Shown here one piece after another: positions 8,487 through 15,960 of a DNA stretch of 64,000 nucleotides. Source of the DNA: Lolliginicoccus suaedae (lineage in GTDB: Bacteria > Actinomycetota > Actinomycetes > Mycobacteriales > Mycobacteriaceae); assembly GCF_008312885.1 (NCBI RefSeq), contig NZ_VSSO01000002.1:421846-485845 (forward strand). The letters are read 5' to 3'. The notes beneath the pieces were generated by a model. It ran no database searches and was not told where the DNA came from. It saw only the letters and a list, made by a program, of their open reading frames with translations. Within the stretch, counting starts at the first letter, position 1, and each line of letters opens with the position of its first letter. The position numbers and the translations under genes were made by a program.

Positions 8487-8888
8487 CTAGGTGGCGGGGC
8501 TCGCGGGTGGCCGCTGATCGCGGCGCAGGGGATGGTCGGCGGGGATCTCGACGAGCACGATGGGGGTGCCATCAGGGTCGGTTGTCCACATCTCGATGAG
8601 ACCCCAGGGCTCGGTGCGGGCCTCGCGGGTGATGGTGGCGCCGCGCTCCTCGAGCTGGCGGGTGGTTTCGGCCAGCGACCGGACCTGGAGCCAGAGCGCT
8701 CCGCCGAATGTTCCGGCGCAGGGGTCGTGGCCGTGGGCGGCGATCTCGATGAGGCTCTGCCCGGCGAAGAGGACGGTGCCGCCGGGGTACTCGCGGTAGG
8801 TGGCTAGCCCCAGGACGTCCCGGTAGAACCGCAGCGTCGCGGCGGGGTCGCGGGGGCGCAGGATGATGCGGCTGCTCAGGATGTCCAT
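8487..8888 (-). CDS. VOC-superfamily (glyoxalase/bleomycin-resistance fold) protein
   Basis: The 133-residue product has the N-terminal strand-helix of a VOC module (ILRPRDPAATLRFYRDVLGL), the middle segment VLFAGQSLIEIAAH, and the C-terminal EMWTTDPDGTPIVLVEIP in which the final E is the usual metal ligand position. VOC proteins are metal-dependent lyases, isomerases or dioxygenases, or antibiotic-binding proteins, so the substrate cannot be assigned. The start at 8888 is supported by a GAGGAGG Shine-Dalgarno about 8 nt upstream; the open frame extending to 9062 has no such support. Confidence 0.75.
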   Translation of the reverse strand: MDILSSRIILRPRDPAATLRFYRDVLGLATYREYPGGTVLFAGQSLIEIAAHGHDPCAGTFGGALWLQVRSLAETTRQLEERGATITREARTEPWGLIEMWTTDPDGTPIVLVEIPADHPLRRDQRPPASPAT

Positions 8889-9603
8889 GGGGCCAGCCTC
8901 CTCTGCTAGTGGCGGTTGGGTCGGCGGACTCCGGCACATTCGCCGGCCAGCTTGGAGAGCGCGCCAGTGACGTGGCGGAGGAGTGTATCGCGATTGTAGT
9001 GGATGCCGACACTGGCGGTGGCGCGCCTTTTCGTGTCCCTGGCGCTCGTTCGGGAGGTGCAATCAGGTTCACAGCCAGAGCCTTGGGGGGGAACTCTTGG
9101 GATACCAGTCCGGGTGGTGTCGAGATGCTCGAACGTATCGGTCGACGCGGTTCAGCAGCCAGTCGGATTGTGCGCGAGCGTCGGTGGTCCCGGGCTTGCC
9201 CGGCGCGTCGCCCGGCAGGCACGGTTACACGCCGCTGAAGCCGCCTACCTGCGACTTCGGCAGTTGGGCGAGCCTCGATGGATCTGACGAGCTTGTCCTT
9301 CGGATTGAGGACTGCTTGGCGAGGTAGCAGTCAGGGACCACGGCGATCAACGTCGGCTCGGCCTTCCGATGAGCGTAATCCTTGCTGCGGGTCAGGACAG
9401 TGATAGCCCGCTGTCGTTGCCTGTCTCTGGTGGCGCGCGTAGGCGCCCATTCTGGCGGGCCGGTCAGGCATCGCTAGGCCTGGGGCAGGAGGCTACAGCC
9501 CGTTGAGCTCGACCATGGCGTTTCCCTTCGGGTATGGGCTCTGGGTTCCACAAGAGCTCAGGTGCCGCTTGCTGGAAAACCGCTTCACGCTATCCGCAGC
9601 CTG

Positions 9604-9640
9604 TTGCGGTACCGCAGATTATGCGGTAACATGCTGGATG
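9604..9640 (+). promoter_or_regulatory. Promoter with spacer palindrome, module copy A
   Basis: A -35-like TTGCGG (9604-9609) is followed after 17 bp by a -10-like TAACAT (9627-9632). The spacer holds the inverted repeat CCGCA-5-TGCGG (9612-9626) and overlaps GCGGTACCGC. An ATG lies exactly 5 nt after the -10. The arrangement is repeated at 10442-10478. Confidence 0.5.
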
Positions 9641-9648
9641 TTCAGCCC

Positions 9649-9735
9649 ATGAGGGTAAATCTCGGGACTTCGCGAGTCGCGGTCGCCAAGCTCCGACTAG
9701 ACCGCGCATCAGCCCCAACGCGTCTTGCGGGGTGA
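9649..9735 (+). CDS. Possible 28-residue small ORF in the leader of the accessory cluster
   Basis: ATG 9649 opens 28 codons (beginning MRVNLGTSRVAV) to TGA at 9733. It overlaps, as ATGA, the stop of a four-codon ATG ORF starting at 9638 that sits 5 nt after the -10 box of promoter module A. The peptide is basic and matches nothing I know. It may be a regulatory leader peptide or chance; there is no independent coding evidence. Confidence 0.2.
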   Translation: MRVNLGTSRVAVAKLRLDRASAPTRLAG

Positions 9736-9811
9736 TTCGAATTTGGTTGCCAGTCGGCGGCGAGGCAACCGCGCCCGCCTGGTGCGGGCATCACACGCTA
9801 GGGGGCTCGCT

Positions 9812-10354
9812 ATGTGTGCTCATCATCAGTCCGTGGGTGATGCTGGCCGGTCCAAGGGCTCGGCTTCTGGCAATACCTCGGAATACGCCCTATGGAAGAT
9901 GCGCGTCTATGGCCTCATGAGCGAGCGGGAGTTCGACAAGTACTACACCAGTGACGGCCGTAGGCGCCCCTGCGACGGGGACGGCAATCCAATTGTGCCC
10001 ACCGGGGCCGAGCGTGCGGCCGAGCGTGCCGCTAAAAGCGCTGGGCAGCTCGCGAAGGAAGGGCGAGCGAGGGCGAGGCGGGTCGCCATCCACGAGTTCA
10101 AGATGGCTTGGATGGACCTCGATAAGCGAGACCGGATGCAAGTCGCTGATCTCGCCCGGCCGCATCCGCATGCCCGCTACGCGCAGTACTTGGCTGGTGC
10201 CACCGTGCAGGAAAGGGCTGATCTCGAGGCGGCCCAGAAGCAAGAGATCAAGGATCTGGAGCGAGCGCAGCAGATGGTTCGCGATGAATCGTTCGCGCAG
10301 TTCTATGACTGGCTGGATCGCCAGTGGCCACATGATGAAGGTCTCGAGGGTTGA
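9812..10354 (+). CDS. Hypothetical charged protein in accessory cluster
   Basis: This encodes 180 residues, rich in Ala, Arg, Glu and Asp. A low-complexity N-terminus (residues 1-25) precedes MRVYGLMSEREFDKYY, then a long helical, coiled-coil-like stretch (GAERAAERAAKSAGQLAKEG and after), and an acidic end. There is no signal peptide or membrane helix, and I recognise no family. ATG 9812 is chosen because AGGGGG lies 6 nt upstream; the frame could be extended to a TTG at 9725 without such support. It is the first of three same-strand genes with the HTH-like and VWA genes, downstream of promoter module A. Confidence 0.55.
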   Translation: MCAHHQSVGDAGRSKGSASGNTSEYALWKMRVYGLMSEREFDKYYTSDGRRRPCDGDGNPIVPTGAERAAERAAKSAGQLAKEGRARARRVAIHEFKMAWMDLDKRDRMQVADLARPHPHARYAQYLAGATVQERADLEAAQKQEIKDLERAQQMVRDESFAQFYDWLDRQWPHDEGLEG

Positions 10355-10441
10355 GCATGCTGCGCCAATCCCGAAGGGGTCGCGCTTCTCGTGAGCGCCG
10401 CCTTGCCTCTTGGGCTTGCCGACGCCGACGGCGCGCAGTTA

Positions 10442-10478
10442 GTGCGTATCCGCAAAATATGCGATAGTATGGGGCATG
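10442..10478 (+). promoter_or_regulatory. Promoter with spacer palindrome, module copy B
   Basis: The -10-like TAGTAT (10465-10470) is preceded by CCGCA-5-TGCGA (10450-10464) and a -35-like GTGCGT (10442-10447) at 17 bp. Aligned with copy A, the positions CCGCA, A.TATGCG and TA..AT and the 5-nt gap to ATG coincide. It would produce a leaderless mRNA for the HTH-like gene. Confidence 0.55.
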
Positions 10479-10850
10479 TCCACTCCCTATGAGCGCATCC
10501 GCGCTGAACTTGCTGACGCCGAAAGGTCTGGCCCGGCCACCGCGCTGACGCATCTGCGCGCAGTTCTCGATGAAGTCAGTCAGCTCATCGACGAGCAGCT
10601 CGCCGATGCGGTGGTCGACGAGGGGCTCTCCCTGCGAGCTGCGGCGAGCAAGATCAGGCTGACCGAGAACGCGGTCGGCCCCCGGCTGGCGCGCACTGCC
10701 AGGCTTTCCGCCTACGCCCACGAGGGTCGTGTCAACGCCAAGAGCGTGATGCGTGCCCGCTACGACAAGGAAACCGGCATCGCCCCGCCGCCTCCGCGCA
10801 ATATCGAGCGCAAGCCAATGACGTTCAAGCCGCGCCGCCCCACCTCCTAG
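10476..10850 (+). CDS. Small HTH-like protein of accessory cluster
   Basis: This is a 124-residue basic protein. Residues ~50-75 (DEGLSLRAAASKIRLTENAVGPRLAR) have the spacing and hydrophobic pattern of a helix-turn-helix, similar to sigma-region-4 or transposon-resolvase type DNA-binding units, and the tail is rich in Pro, Arg and Lys. The ATG lies 5 nt after a -10 box (module B), so the transcript is probably leaderless and no Shine-Dalgarno is expected. Position and module duplication suggest it could bind the palindromes in modules A and B and regulate the cluster, which is inference. It is followed after 21 bp by the VWA gene. Confidence 0.6.
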   Translation: MSTPYERIRAELADAERSGPATALTHLRAVLDEVSQLIDEQLADAVVDEGLSLRAAASKIRLTENAVGPRLARTARLSAYAHEGRVNAKSVMRARYDKETGIAPPPPRNIERKPMTFKPRRPTS

Positions 10851-10871
10851 TTTCTCTGTGAAAGGCTCCTG

Positions 10872-11516
10872 ATGCCCAACCCCGACAGAACTCTGCTCAT
10901 CTTCCTGCTTGATCGCTCTGGTTCGATGCAGTCCATCAAGCCCGATATCGAGGGCGGGTTCGCGGCCTTCATTGATGAGCAGCGCAACGCAGCGGGGGAG
11001 TGCACTGCGACCCTCGCGCAGTTCGATCGCAGCTACGAGGTCGTCTTCGAGAACGTCCCGATCGCCGAGGTCCCGCCCCTGGACTTGCGTCCGCGGGGCA
11101 GTACGGCGCTCCTCGATGCCATGGGCACCTTGATCACCAGTGCTCGCGAACAGATCGAGAACCAGCCAGAGAGCCAGCGTCCCGGCACGGTCGTGGTCGC
11201 GGTGATGACTGATGGCCATGAAAATGCGAGCCAGGAATGGACGAGGCCTGCGATCCGCAGCCTCGTTGAGCAGCAGACCCGGGAGCTAGGCTGGGAGTTC
11301 CTCTACATGGGTGCCGACCAGGATGCGGTTGAGGTCGGCACGGGGCTGGGCTTCAAGCGCGAGCAATCCATTACCTATGGCAGGTCGAAAGCACGTGATG
11401 TGATGGCGGAGAGTTCCCGCAAGATCCGTCGCTACCGCGCGGAGAAGACCCACAATCCCGACGCGATGATCGATGGCTTCACCGGCGCGGAACGCGCCGA
11501 CCTCGCCGAGGACTAG
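10872..11516 (+). CDS. von Willebrand factor A domain protein
   Basis: A single VWA domain fills the 214 residues. The metal-ion-dependent adhesion site is complete: D14-R-S16-G-S18 in LLDRSGSM, T78 in RGSTALLDA, and D114 in MTDGHENAS. There is no signal peptide or transmembrane segment, so it is cytoplasmic, unlike secreted adhesins. Standalone cytoplasmic VWA proteins often act as partners of AAA+ ATPases or in stress and phage-related clusters; no ATPase is present here. Start ATG 10872 follows AAAGGCTCCTG. It ends 48 bp before the convergent menB gene and is cotranscribed with the HTH-like gene. Confidence 0.8.
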   Translation: MPNPDRTLLIFLLDRSGSMQSIKPDIEGGFAAFIDEQRNAAGECTATLAQFDRSYEVVFENVPIAEVPPLDLRPRGSTALLDAMGTLITSAREQIENQPESQRPGTVVVAVMTDGHENASQEWTRPAIRSLVEQQTRELGWEFLYMGADQDAVEVGTGLGFKREQSITYGRSKARDVMAESSRKIRRYRAEKTHNPDAMIDGFTGAERADLAED

Positions 11517-11564
11517 CCGAGACCCCTCGGCCGCGAAGCCCTGAACTGCTAGAACATATTCCCG

Positions 11565-12482
11565 CTAGTAGTACCAGGGGAACGGGGACCAGTCGGGCGC
11601 CCGCTTCTCGAGGAACGCGTCGCGTCCTTCGACGGCTTCGTCGGTCATGTAGCCGAGCCGGGTGGTCTCGCCGGCGAAGATCTGCTGGCCGACCAGGCCG
11701 TCGTCGACGGCGTTGAACGCGAACTTGAGCATGCGGATGGCGGTGGGGGACTTGCCGAGGATCTCGCCGGCCCATTCGAGGGCGGTGTCCTCGAGCTGGT
11801 CGTGGTCGATGACGGCGTTGACGGCGCCCATGCGGTGCATTTCCTCGGCGGTGTAGGCGCGGCCGAGGAAGAAGATCTCGCGGGCGTTCTTCTGGCCGGT
11901 CTGGCGGGCGAGGTAGGCGGAGCCGTATCCGGCGTCGAAGCTGCCGACGTCGGCGTCGGTCTGCTTGAACCGGGCGTGCTCGCGGCTGGCGAGGGTGAGG
12001 TCGCAGACGACGTGCAGGCTGTGGCCGCCGCCTGCTGCCCAGCCGTTGACGAGGCAGATGACGACCTTGGGCATGAAGCGGATGAGGCGCTGGACCTCAA
12101 GGATGTGAAGGCGTCCGGCGCGGGCCTTGTCGACGGTGTCGGCGGTGTCGCCGCTGGCGTACTGGTAGCCGGTGCGGCCGCGGATGCGCTGGTCGCCGCC
12201 GGAGCAGAAGGCCCAGCCGCCGTCCTTGGCGCTGGGGCCGTTGCCGGTGAGCAGGACGACGCCGACGTCGCCGGACATGCGGGCGTGGTCGAGGACGCGG
12301 TACAGCTCGTCGACGGTGTGCGGGCGGAACGCGTTGCGTACTTCGGGGCGGTCGAAGGCGACGCGCACCACGCCCTGGCGGGCTCCATCGCGGACGTGCC
12401 GGTGGTAGGTGATGTCGGTCAGGTCGTCGAATCCGGGTACGGGCTCCCACAGCGCTTCGTTGAACGTCACGGTCCCGAGCAT
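11565..12482 (-). CDS. menB: 1,4-dihydroxy-2-naphthoyl-CoA synthase (MenB)
   Basis: This crotonase-fold enzyme cyclises o-succinylbenzoyl-CoA to 1,4-dihydroxy-2-naphthoyl-CoA. The 305-residue protein shows the CoA-binding FDRPEVRNAFRPHTVDELYR segment, the FCSGGDQRIRG oxyanion-hole loop, VNGWAAGGGHSLHVVCDLTLAS, and the MenB-specific DVGSFDAGYGSAYLAR containing the catalytic Asp/Tyr region, ending in PDWSPFPWYY, a hallmark MenB C-terminus. ATG 12482 gives the usual actinobacterial start. The same frame stays open far upstream to 13781, but that part is antisense to the ferredoxin reductase gene. It is divergent from that gene. Confidence 0.95.
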   Translation of the reverse strand: MLGTVTFNEALWEPVPGFDDLTDITYHRHVRDGARQGVVRVAFDRPEVRNAFRPHTVDELYRVLDHARMSGDVGVVLLTGNGPSAKDGGWAFCSGGDQRIRGRTGYQYASGDTADTVDKARAGRLHILEVQRLIRFMPKVVICLVNGWAAGGGHSLHVVCDLTLASREHARFKQTDADVGSFDAGYGSAYLARQTGQKNAREIFFLGRAYTAEEMHRMGAVNAVIDHDQLEDTALEWAGEILGKSPTAIRMLKFAFNAVDDGLVGQQIFAGETTRLGYMTDEAVEGRDAFLEKRAPDWSPFPWYY

Positions 12483-12605
12483 AGGCGGTGCCCGCGCGGG
12501 GGAACGGGATTGGGGGCGGTGAATCTGGCGCGGAACGGCGTGGCGGGGCGCGCATGATCGCATACTGGGGAGGGAGTTTCCGGGGCGACGGTGAGGACTG
12601 GTCCG

Positions 12606-14237
12606 ATGGCCTATGTCATTACGCGATCCTGCTGCAATGATGCGTCGTGCGTGCCAGCGTGCCCGGTCGATTGCATCCATCCCGCGCTGACGGATCCGCT
12701 GTTCGCTAAGGCCGAGATGCTGTATATCGAGCCGGATGCGTGCATCGATTGCGGCGCCTGCGTCGATGAGTGCCCGGTGTCGGCGATCTTCCCGGAGGAT
12801 TCGCTGCCGGTGGAGCAGGAGTCGTTCATCGACATCAACGCCGCATACTTCGACCGGCACCCTTATGGCGCGGAGCCGACGAGGCCGGAGCGCCCGCCTG
12901 CGCTGCGATTCGCCCCGGGGCCGCTGCGCGTCGCGATCGTCGGCACGGGGCCGGCCGGGCTGTACCTGGCGGAGCAGTTGCTCGGCCTCGGCGGGGTGGA
13001 GGTGGAACTGTTCGATCGGTTGCCCACTCCGTTCGGTCTGATGCGGGCGGGCATCGCCCCCGATCACGCTGATACGCAGCAGATCGTGGAGATGTTCGCG
13101 CCGCTGCTCGGCAAGCCGGCGCTGGGCCTGCACCTGGACGTGGAGATCGGCACTCATCTGGCGCACGAGGATCTGCTCGCCCATCATCACGCCGTGGTGT
13201 ACGCGGTGGGCGCGGGCTCGCCGCGACAGCTGGGCATCGAGGGGGAGGGGCTGCCGGGCAGCGTGGCGGCCACTGATTTCGTGGCCTGGTACAACGGGCA
13301 TCCTGATCATGCCGGTGACCGCTACCGTCTCGAGGGGGACACCGCGATCGTTATTGGCACCGGGAACGTCGCGCTCGATGTTGCCCGCATCCTCGCGATC
13401 CGTCCCGAAGCGCTCGAAGGAACCGATATCGCCGATCATGCGCTGGAGGAGCTGCGGCGCAGCAGCATCCGCGAGGTGGTGGTGCTGGGTCGTCGTGGCC
13501 TGCTGGATTCCGCGTTCACCCTGCCGGAGCTCGTGGGCATGGGCAACGCCGCCGGGGCTTCGGTCCTCATCGATCCGGCGGACACCGAGGTGGACGCGGC
13601 GACGGCGGAGTGGTTGCGGCGCGAGGCCGAGCCGGAGGTGGCGCAGAAGCTCGATGTGGCCCGCCAGCACGCGCGGCGCCCGCCGTCCGAGGGCGATCGC
13701 ACCGTTCGTTTCCAGTACCACACCACGCCGCTGCGGATCCTCGGCGACAACCATGTGACTGGTATCGAGGTGCGCGAGCACCGGCCCGGCGAGGAGCCGC
13801 GCGATCGGATCATCGACGCGTCACTGGTGCTGCGTGCCGTTGGGTACCAGCCTGCACCGCCGCCGGGCCTCCCCCTCGATGCCAGCACCGGCCTCGCCGC
13901 GCACAAGCATGGACGGGTGGACGCGATGCCGGGGGCCTATCTGGTGGGCTGGGCGAAGCGTGGCCCGCGCGGGCCGCTCGGATACAACCGCGCCGATGCC
14001 ATCGACACCATGCGGTCGATCGTCGATGATGCGGCCTCCGGGGCCCTCGACAGGCCCGTGGGGGGCCGGGAGCAGCTCGTCGCGTTGCTCGCGGAACGTC
14101 GGCCCGGTGCGATCGGGCTGCCGGGCTGGCGGGCCATCGACGACGCGGAGAAGACCGGAGCGCGGGGGAGCGGACGCCCCCGGAGCAAGTTCACCACCTG
14201 GGACGCGCTGCGCGAGGCCGCCCGTGCGTCCCACTGA
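12606..14237 (+). CDS. fprB: Ferredoxin/ferredoxin--NADP(+) reductase fusion (FprB type)
   Basis: The 543-residue protein has an N-terminal two-cluster ferredoxin domain: cysteines 9, 10, 15, 19 and 23 and the second set C46-x2-C49-x2-C52-x3-C56-P. After this comes an adrenodoxin-reductase-like flavoprotein beginning RVAIVGTGPAGLYLAE (FAD) near residue 110, PFGLMRAGIAPDH, and the NADP segment VIGTGNVALDVARIL, with the typical C-terminal GWAKRGPRGPLGYNRADA. It moves electrons between NADPH and iron-sulfur partners, for example cytochromes P450. ATG 12606 is preferred over 12591 because MAYVITRSCC is the standard family start and GTGAGGA precedes it. It is followed by menC after 21 bp. Confidence 0.92.
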   Translation: MAYVITRSCCNDASCVPACPVDCIHPALTDPLFAKAEMLYIEPDACIDCGACVDECPVSAIFPEDSLPVEQESFIDINAAYFDRHPYGAEPTRPERPPALRFAPGPLRVAIVGTGPAGLYLAEQLLGLGGVEVELFDRLPTPFGLMRAGIAPDHADTQQIVEMFAPLLGKPALGLHLDVEIGTHLAHEDLLAHHHAVVYAVGAGSPRQLGIEGEGLPGSVAATDFVAWYNGHPDHAGDRYRLEGDTAIVIGTGNVALDVARILAIRPEALEGTDIADHALEELRRSSIREVVVLGRRGLLDSAFTLPELVGMGNAAGASVLIDPADTEVDAATAEWLRREAEPEVAQKLDVARQHARRPPSEGDRTVRFQYHTTPLRILGDNHVTGIEVREHRPGEEPRDRIIDASLVLRAVGYQPAPPPGLPLDASTGLAAHKHGRVDAMPGAYLVGWAKRGPRGPLGYNRADAIDTMRSIVDDAASGALDRPVGGREQLVALLAERRPGAIGLPGWRAIDDAEKTGARGSGRPRSKFTTWDALREAARASH

Positions 14238-14258
14238 GTAGCGCTTACAGTGGCGAGC

Positions 14259-15251
14259 ATGGACGCACCTGCCTTGCCCGGACTTGCCGAGCTGCGCGGC
14301 AGCGCGCGCGTGGTGTCGCTCCCGCTGCGGGTGCGCTTCCGCGGCATCGAGCATCGCGAGGCGCTGCTCATCGAGGGCCCGCACGGCTGGGGGGAGTTCG
14401 CGCCGTTCCCCGAGTACCCGGACGAGGAGGCAGCGACCTGGCTGGCAGCGGCCATCTCCGCGGCCTGGCAGCCCCCGCCCAGTGCGCTGCGCTCCGCCAT
14501 CCCCGTCAACGCCACCGTTCCCGCGGTGCCCGCTGCTGACGTGCCCGCAGTGCTCGCTCGGTTCCCCGGAGCCACCACCGCCAAAGTAAAGGTCGCCGAG
14601 CGTGGCCAGGTCCTCGCTGATGATCTCGCCCGTGTCGCGGCGGTGCGCGAGCTCGTGCCCACCGTGCGCATCGATGCCAACGGTGCCTGGACGGTGGAGG
14701 AAGCAACGGCCGCGATCGAGCAGCTCGGTGAGCTCGAGTACGTCGAGCAGCCCTGCCGCACGGTCGAGGAGCTCGCCACCCTGCGTGGCCGCGTGGACGT
14801 GCCGATCGCCGCCGACGAGAGCATCCGCCGCGCGTCCGATCCGCTACGGGTCGCCCGGATGCGGGCCGCCGACATCGCCGTCATCAAGGTCTCGCCGCTC
14901 GGTGGCCCGGCCCGGGTCCTCGGTATCGCGGAGCATCTTGCCGCAGCCGGGATGCGCGTGGTGGTCTCCAGCGCCATCGACACGGCTGTCGGCATCGGTG
15001 CCGGTCTCGCCACCGCGGCTGCCCTGCCCGAGCTGCATCATGCGTGCGGCCTGGCCACCTCCCGGTTGCTGCTCGACGATGTGGCCGAACCACCGGCCTG
15101 GACCGCTGGCGCCATGCTGGCCGAGCGGCCCGTGCCGGACCCTGCCGCGCTCAGCCGGCTCGCGCCCTCCCCCGAGCGGCAGCAGTGGTGGCTCGACCGC
15201 CTCGACCGGTGCCATCGGCTCCTCGCCGAGCGCCCGGCGGCTGCCGTCTAG
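14259..15251 (+). CDS. menC: o-succinylbenzoate synthase (MenC)
   Basis: This enzyme dehydrates SHCHC to o-succinylbenzoate. The 330-residue enolase-superfamily protein has the catalytic lysine in TAKVKVAERGQ, the three metal-binding acids in RIDANGAW, EYVEQPC and IAADES, and the second catalytic lysine in AVIKVSPLGG, all in the right order. The N-terminal RFRGIEHREALLIEG and GWGEFAPFPEY segments form the capping domain. ATG 14259 is used; a GTG at 14250 in frame is possible. It lies 21 bp after the ferredoxin reductase gene and ends 4 bp from the convergent flavin reductase-like gene. Confidence 0.93.
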   Translation: MDAPALPGLAELRGSARVVSLPLRVRFRGIEHREALLIEGPHGWGEFAPFPEYPDEEAATWLAAAISAAWQPPPSALRSAIPVNATVPAVPAADVPAVLARFPGATTAKVKVAERGQVLADDLARVAAVRELVPTVRIDANGAWTVEEATAAIEQLGELEYVEQPCRTVEELATLRGRVDVPIAADESIRRASDPLRVARMRAADIAVIKVSPLGGPARVLGIAEHLAAAGMRVVVSSAIDTAVGIGAGLATAAALPELHHACGLATSRLLLDDVAEPPAWTAGAMLAERPVPDPAALSRLAPSPERQQWWLDRLDRCHRLLAERPAAAV

Positions 15252-15255
15252 GCCT

Positions 15256-15867
15256 CTAGCCCGCTGCCGGAGGGGCGGGGCGCGGCACCTCGCGCGTGTC
15301 CATCCCCACGCCCCACTCGGTGCCACCCAGCCTGCTCAGCGGGGCTAGCGCCTGGCTGGCGGGAAGGCCATCCTCGTCGAGGGCGCGGCTGTTCACGGTG
15401 ACGAACACCACCCGGCCGAGCACGAGGAACGAATCGCCGATCTCGATGATCCGCTCGCGCACGCACTCGACGCTGACGGGCGCGTGCAGCACCCGCGGCG
15501 GGGCGACGCGCACGCTGGGCTCTAGGGCGATATCGAGCTTGTCGAACTCGCTCTCGCCTGCGCCGTACGAGGCCGCGCTGGCATTGACCTGATCGAGCAT
15601 GGGCTGCGAGGCGAGGTTGACGACGAACTCGCCGGTCTCGGTGACGTTGCGGACGCTGTCCTTGTGGCCGACCGAGCAGAACTGCACGATCGGCGGCCGC
15701 GTGCTCGCGATGGTGAAGAAGCTGTAGGGCGCGAGGTTGTCCACCCCGTCGGCGGACCGGGTGGAGACCCAGGCGATGGGCCGCGGCACCACGGTGGCGG
15801 TCAGCAGCTGGTATACCCGGTCGGGATCCATGAGGACGGGGTCGAAATGTGTGCGCACGCCTGCCAT
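15256..15867 (-). CDS. Flavin reductase-like (FMN-binding split barrel) protein
   Basis: This encodes 203 residues with the diagnostic N-terminal pattern VVPRPIAWVSTRSADGVDNLAPYSFF and TGEFVVNL, as in the flavoredoxin / NADH:FMN oxidoreductase family (Flavin_Reduct domain) that binds FMN in a split beta-barrel. It probably supplies or uses reduced flavin in the cytoplasm; the partner is unknown. The start ATG 15867 (MAGVRTHFD) is chosen over upstream extensions to 16110 because those overlap menD antisense and this N-terminus fits the family. It is divergent from menD with a 93-bp shared promoter region. Confidence 0.8.
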   Translation of the reverse strand: MAGVRTHFDPVLMDPDRVYQLLTATVVPRPIAWVSTRSADGVDNLAPYSFFTIASTRPPIVQFCSVGHKDSVRNVTETGEFVVNLASQPMLDQVNASAASYGAGESEFDKLDIALEPSVRVAPPRVLHAPVSVECVRERIIEIGDSFLVLGRVVFVTVNSRALDEDGLPASQALAPLSRLGGTEWGVGMDTREVPRPAPPAAG

Positions 15868-15960
15868 CGTTGCACTCTCGGCGGGCCATGTCAGCCGGGG
15901 CGGGTGCCCAAGCGTGCCCGGTAGGCCGCGCGGTGCCGCGAAATCTGACACCCTGGAGTC

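Larger units (their letters stand above)
8889..9811. other. About 920 bp without a confident gene; possible decayed coding DNA plus a promoter module
   Basis: ORFs here are short and overlap on both strands without a convincing start or family. The reverse strand around 9080-9200 reads a plausible peptide fragment (DWLLNRVDRYVRASRHHPDW) with no open start or end, suggesting a decayed gene. GCGCGCCAGTG near 8959 and CACTGGCGGTGGCGCGC near 9010 form a long-range inverted repeat. The only clear functional signal is the promoter module at 9604-9640. Confidence 0.4.

Noticed and set aside
12483-13781. Upstream extension of the menB frame, giving an ORF of 738 residues on the minus strand
   Set aside because: It is antisense to the ferredoxin reductase gene, lacks domain similarity and is rich in Arg and His, as expected from a high-GC shadow frame.
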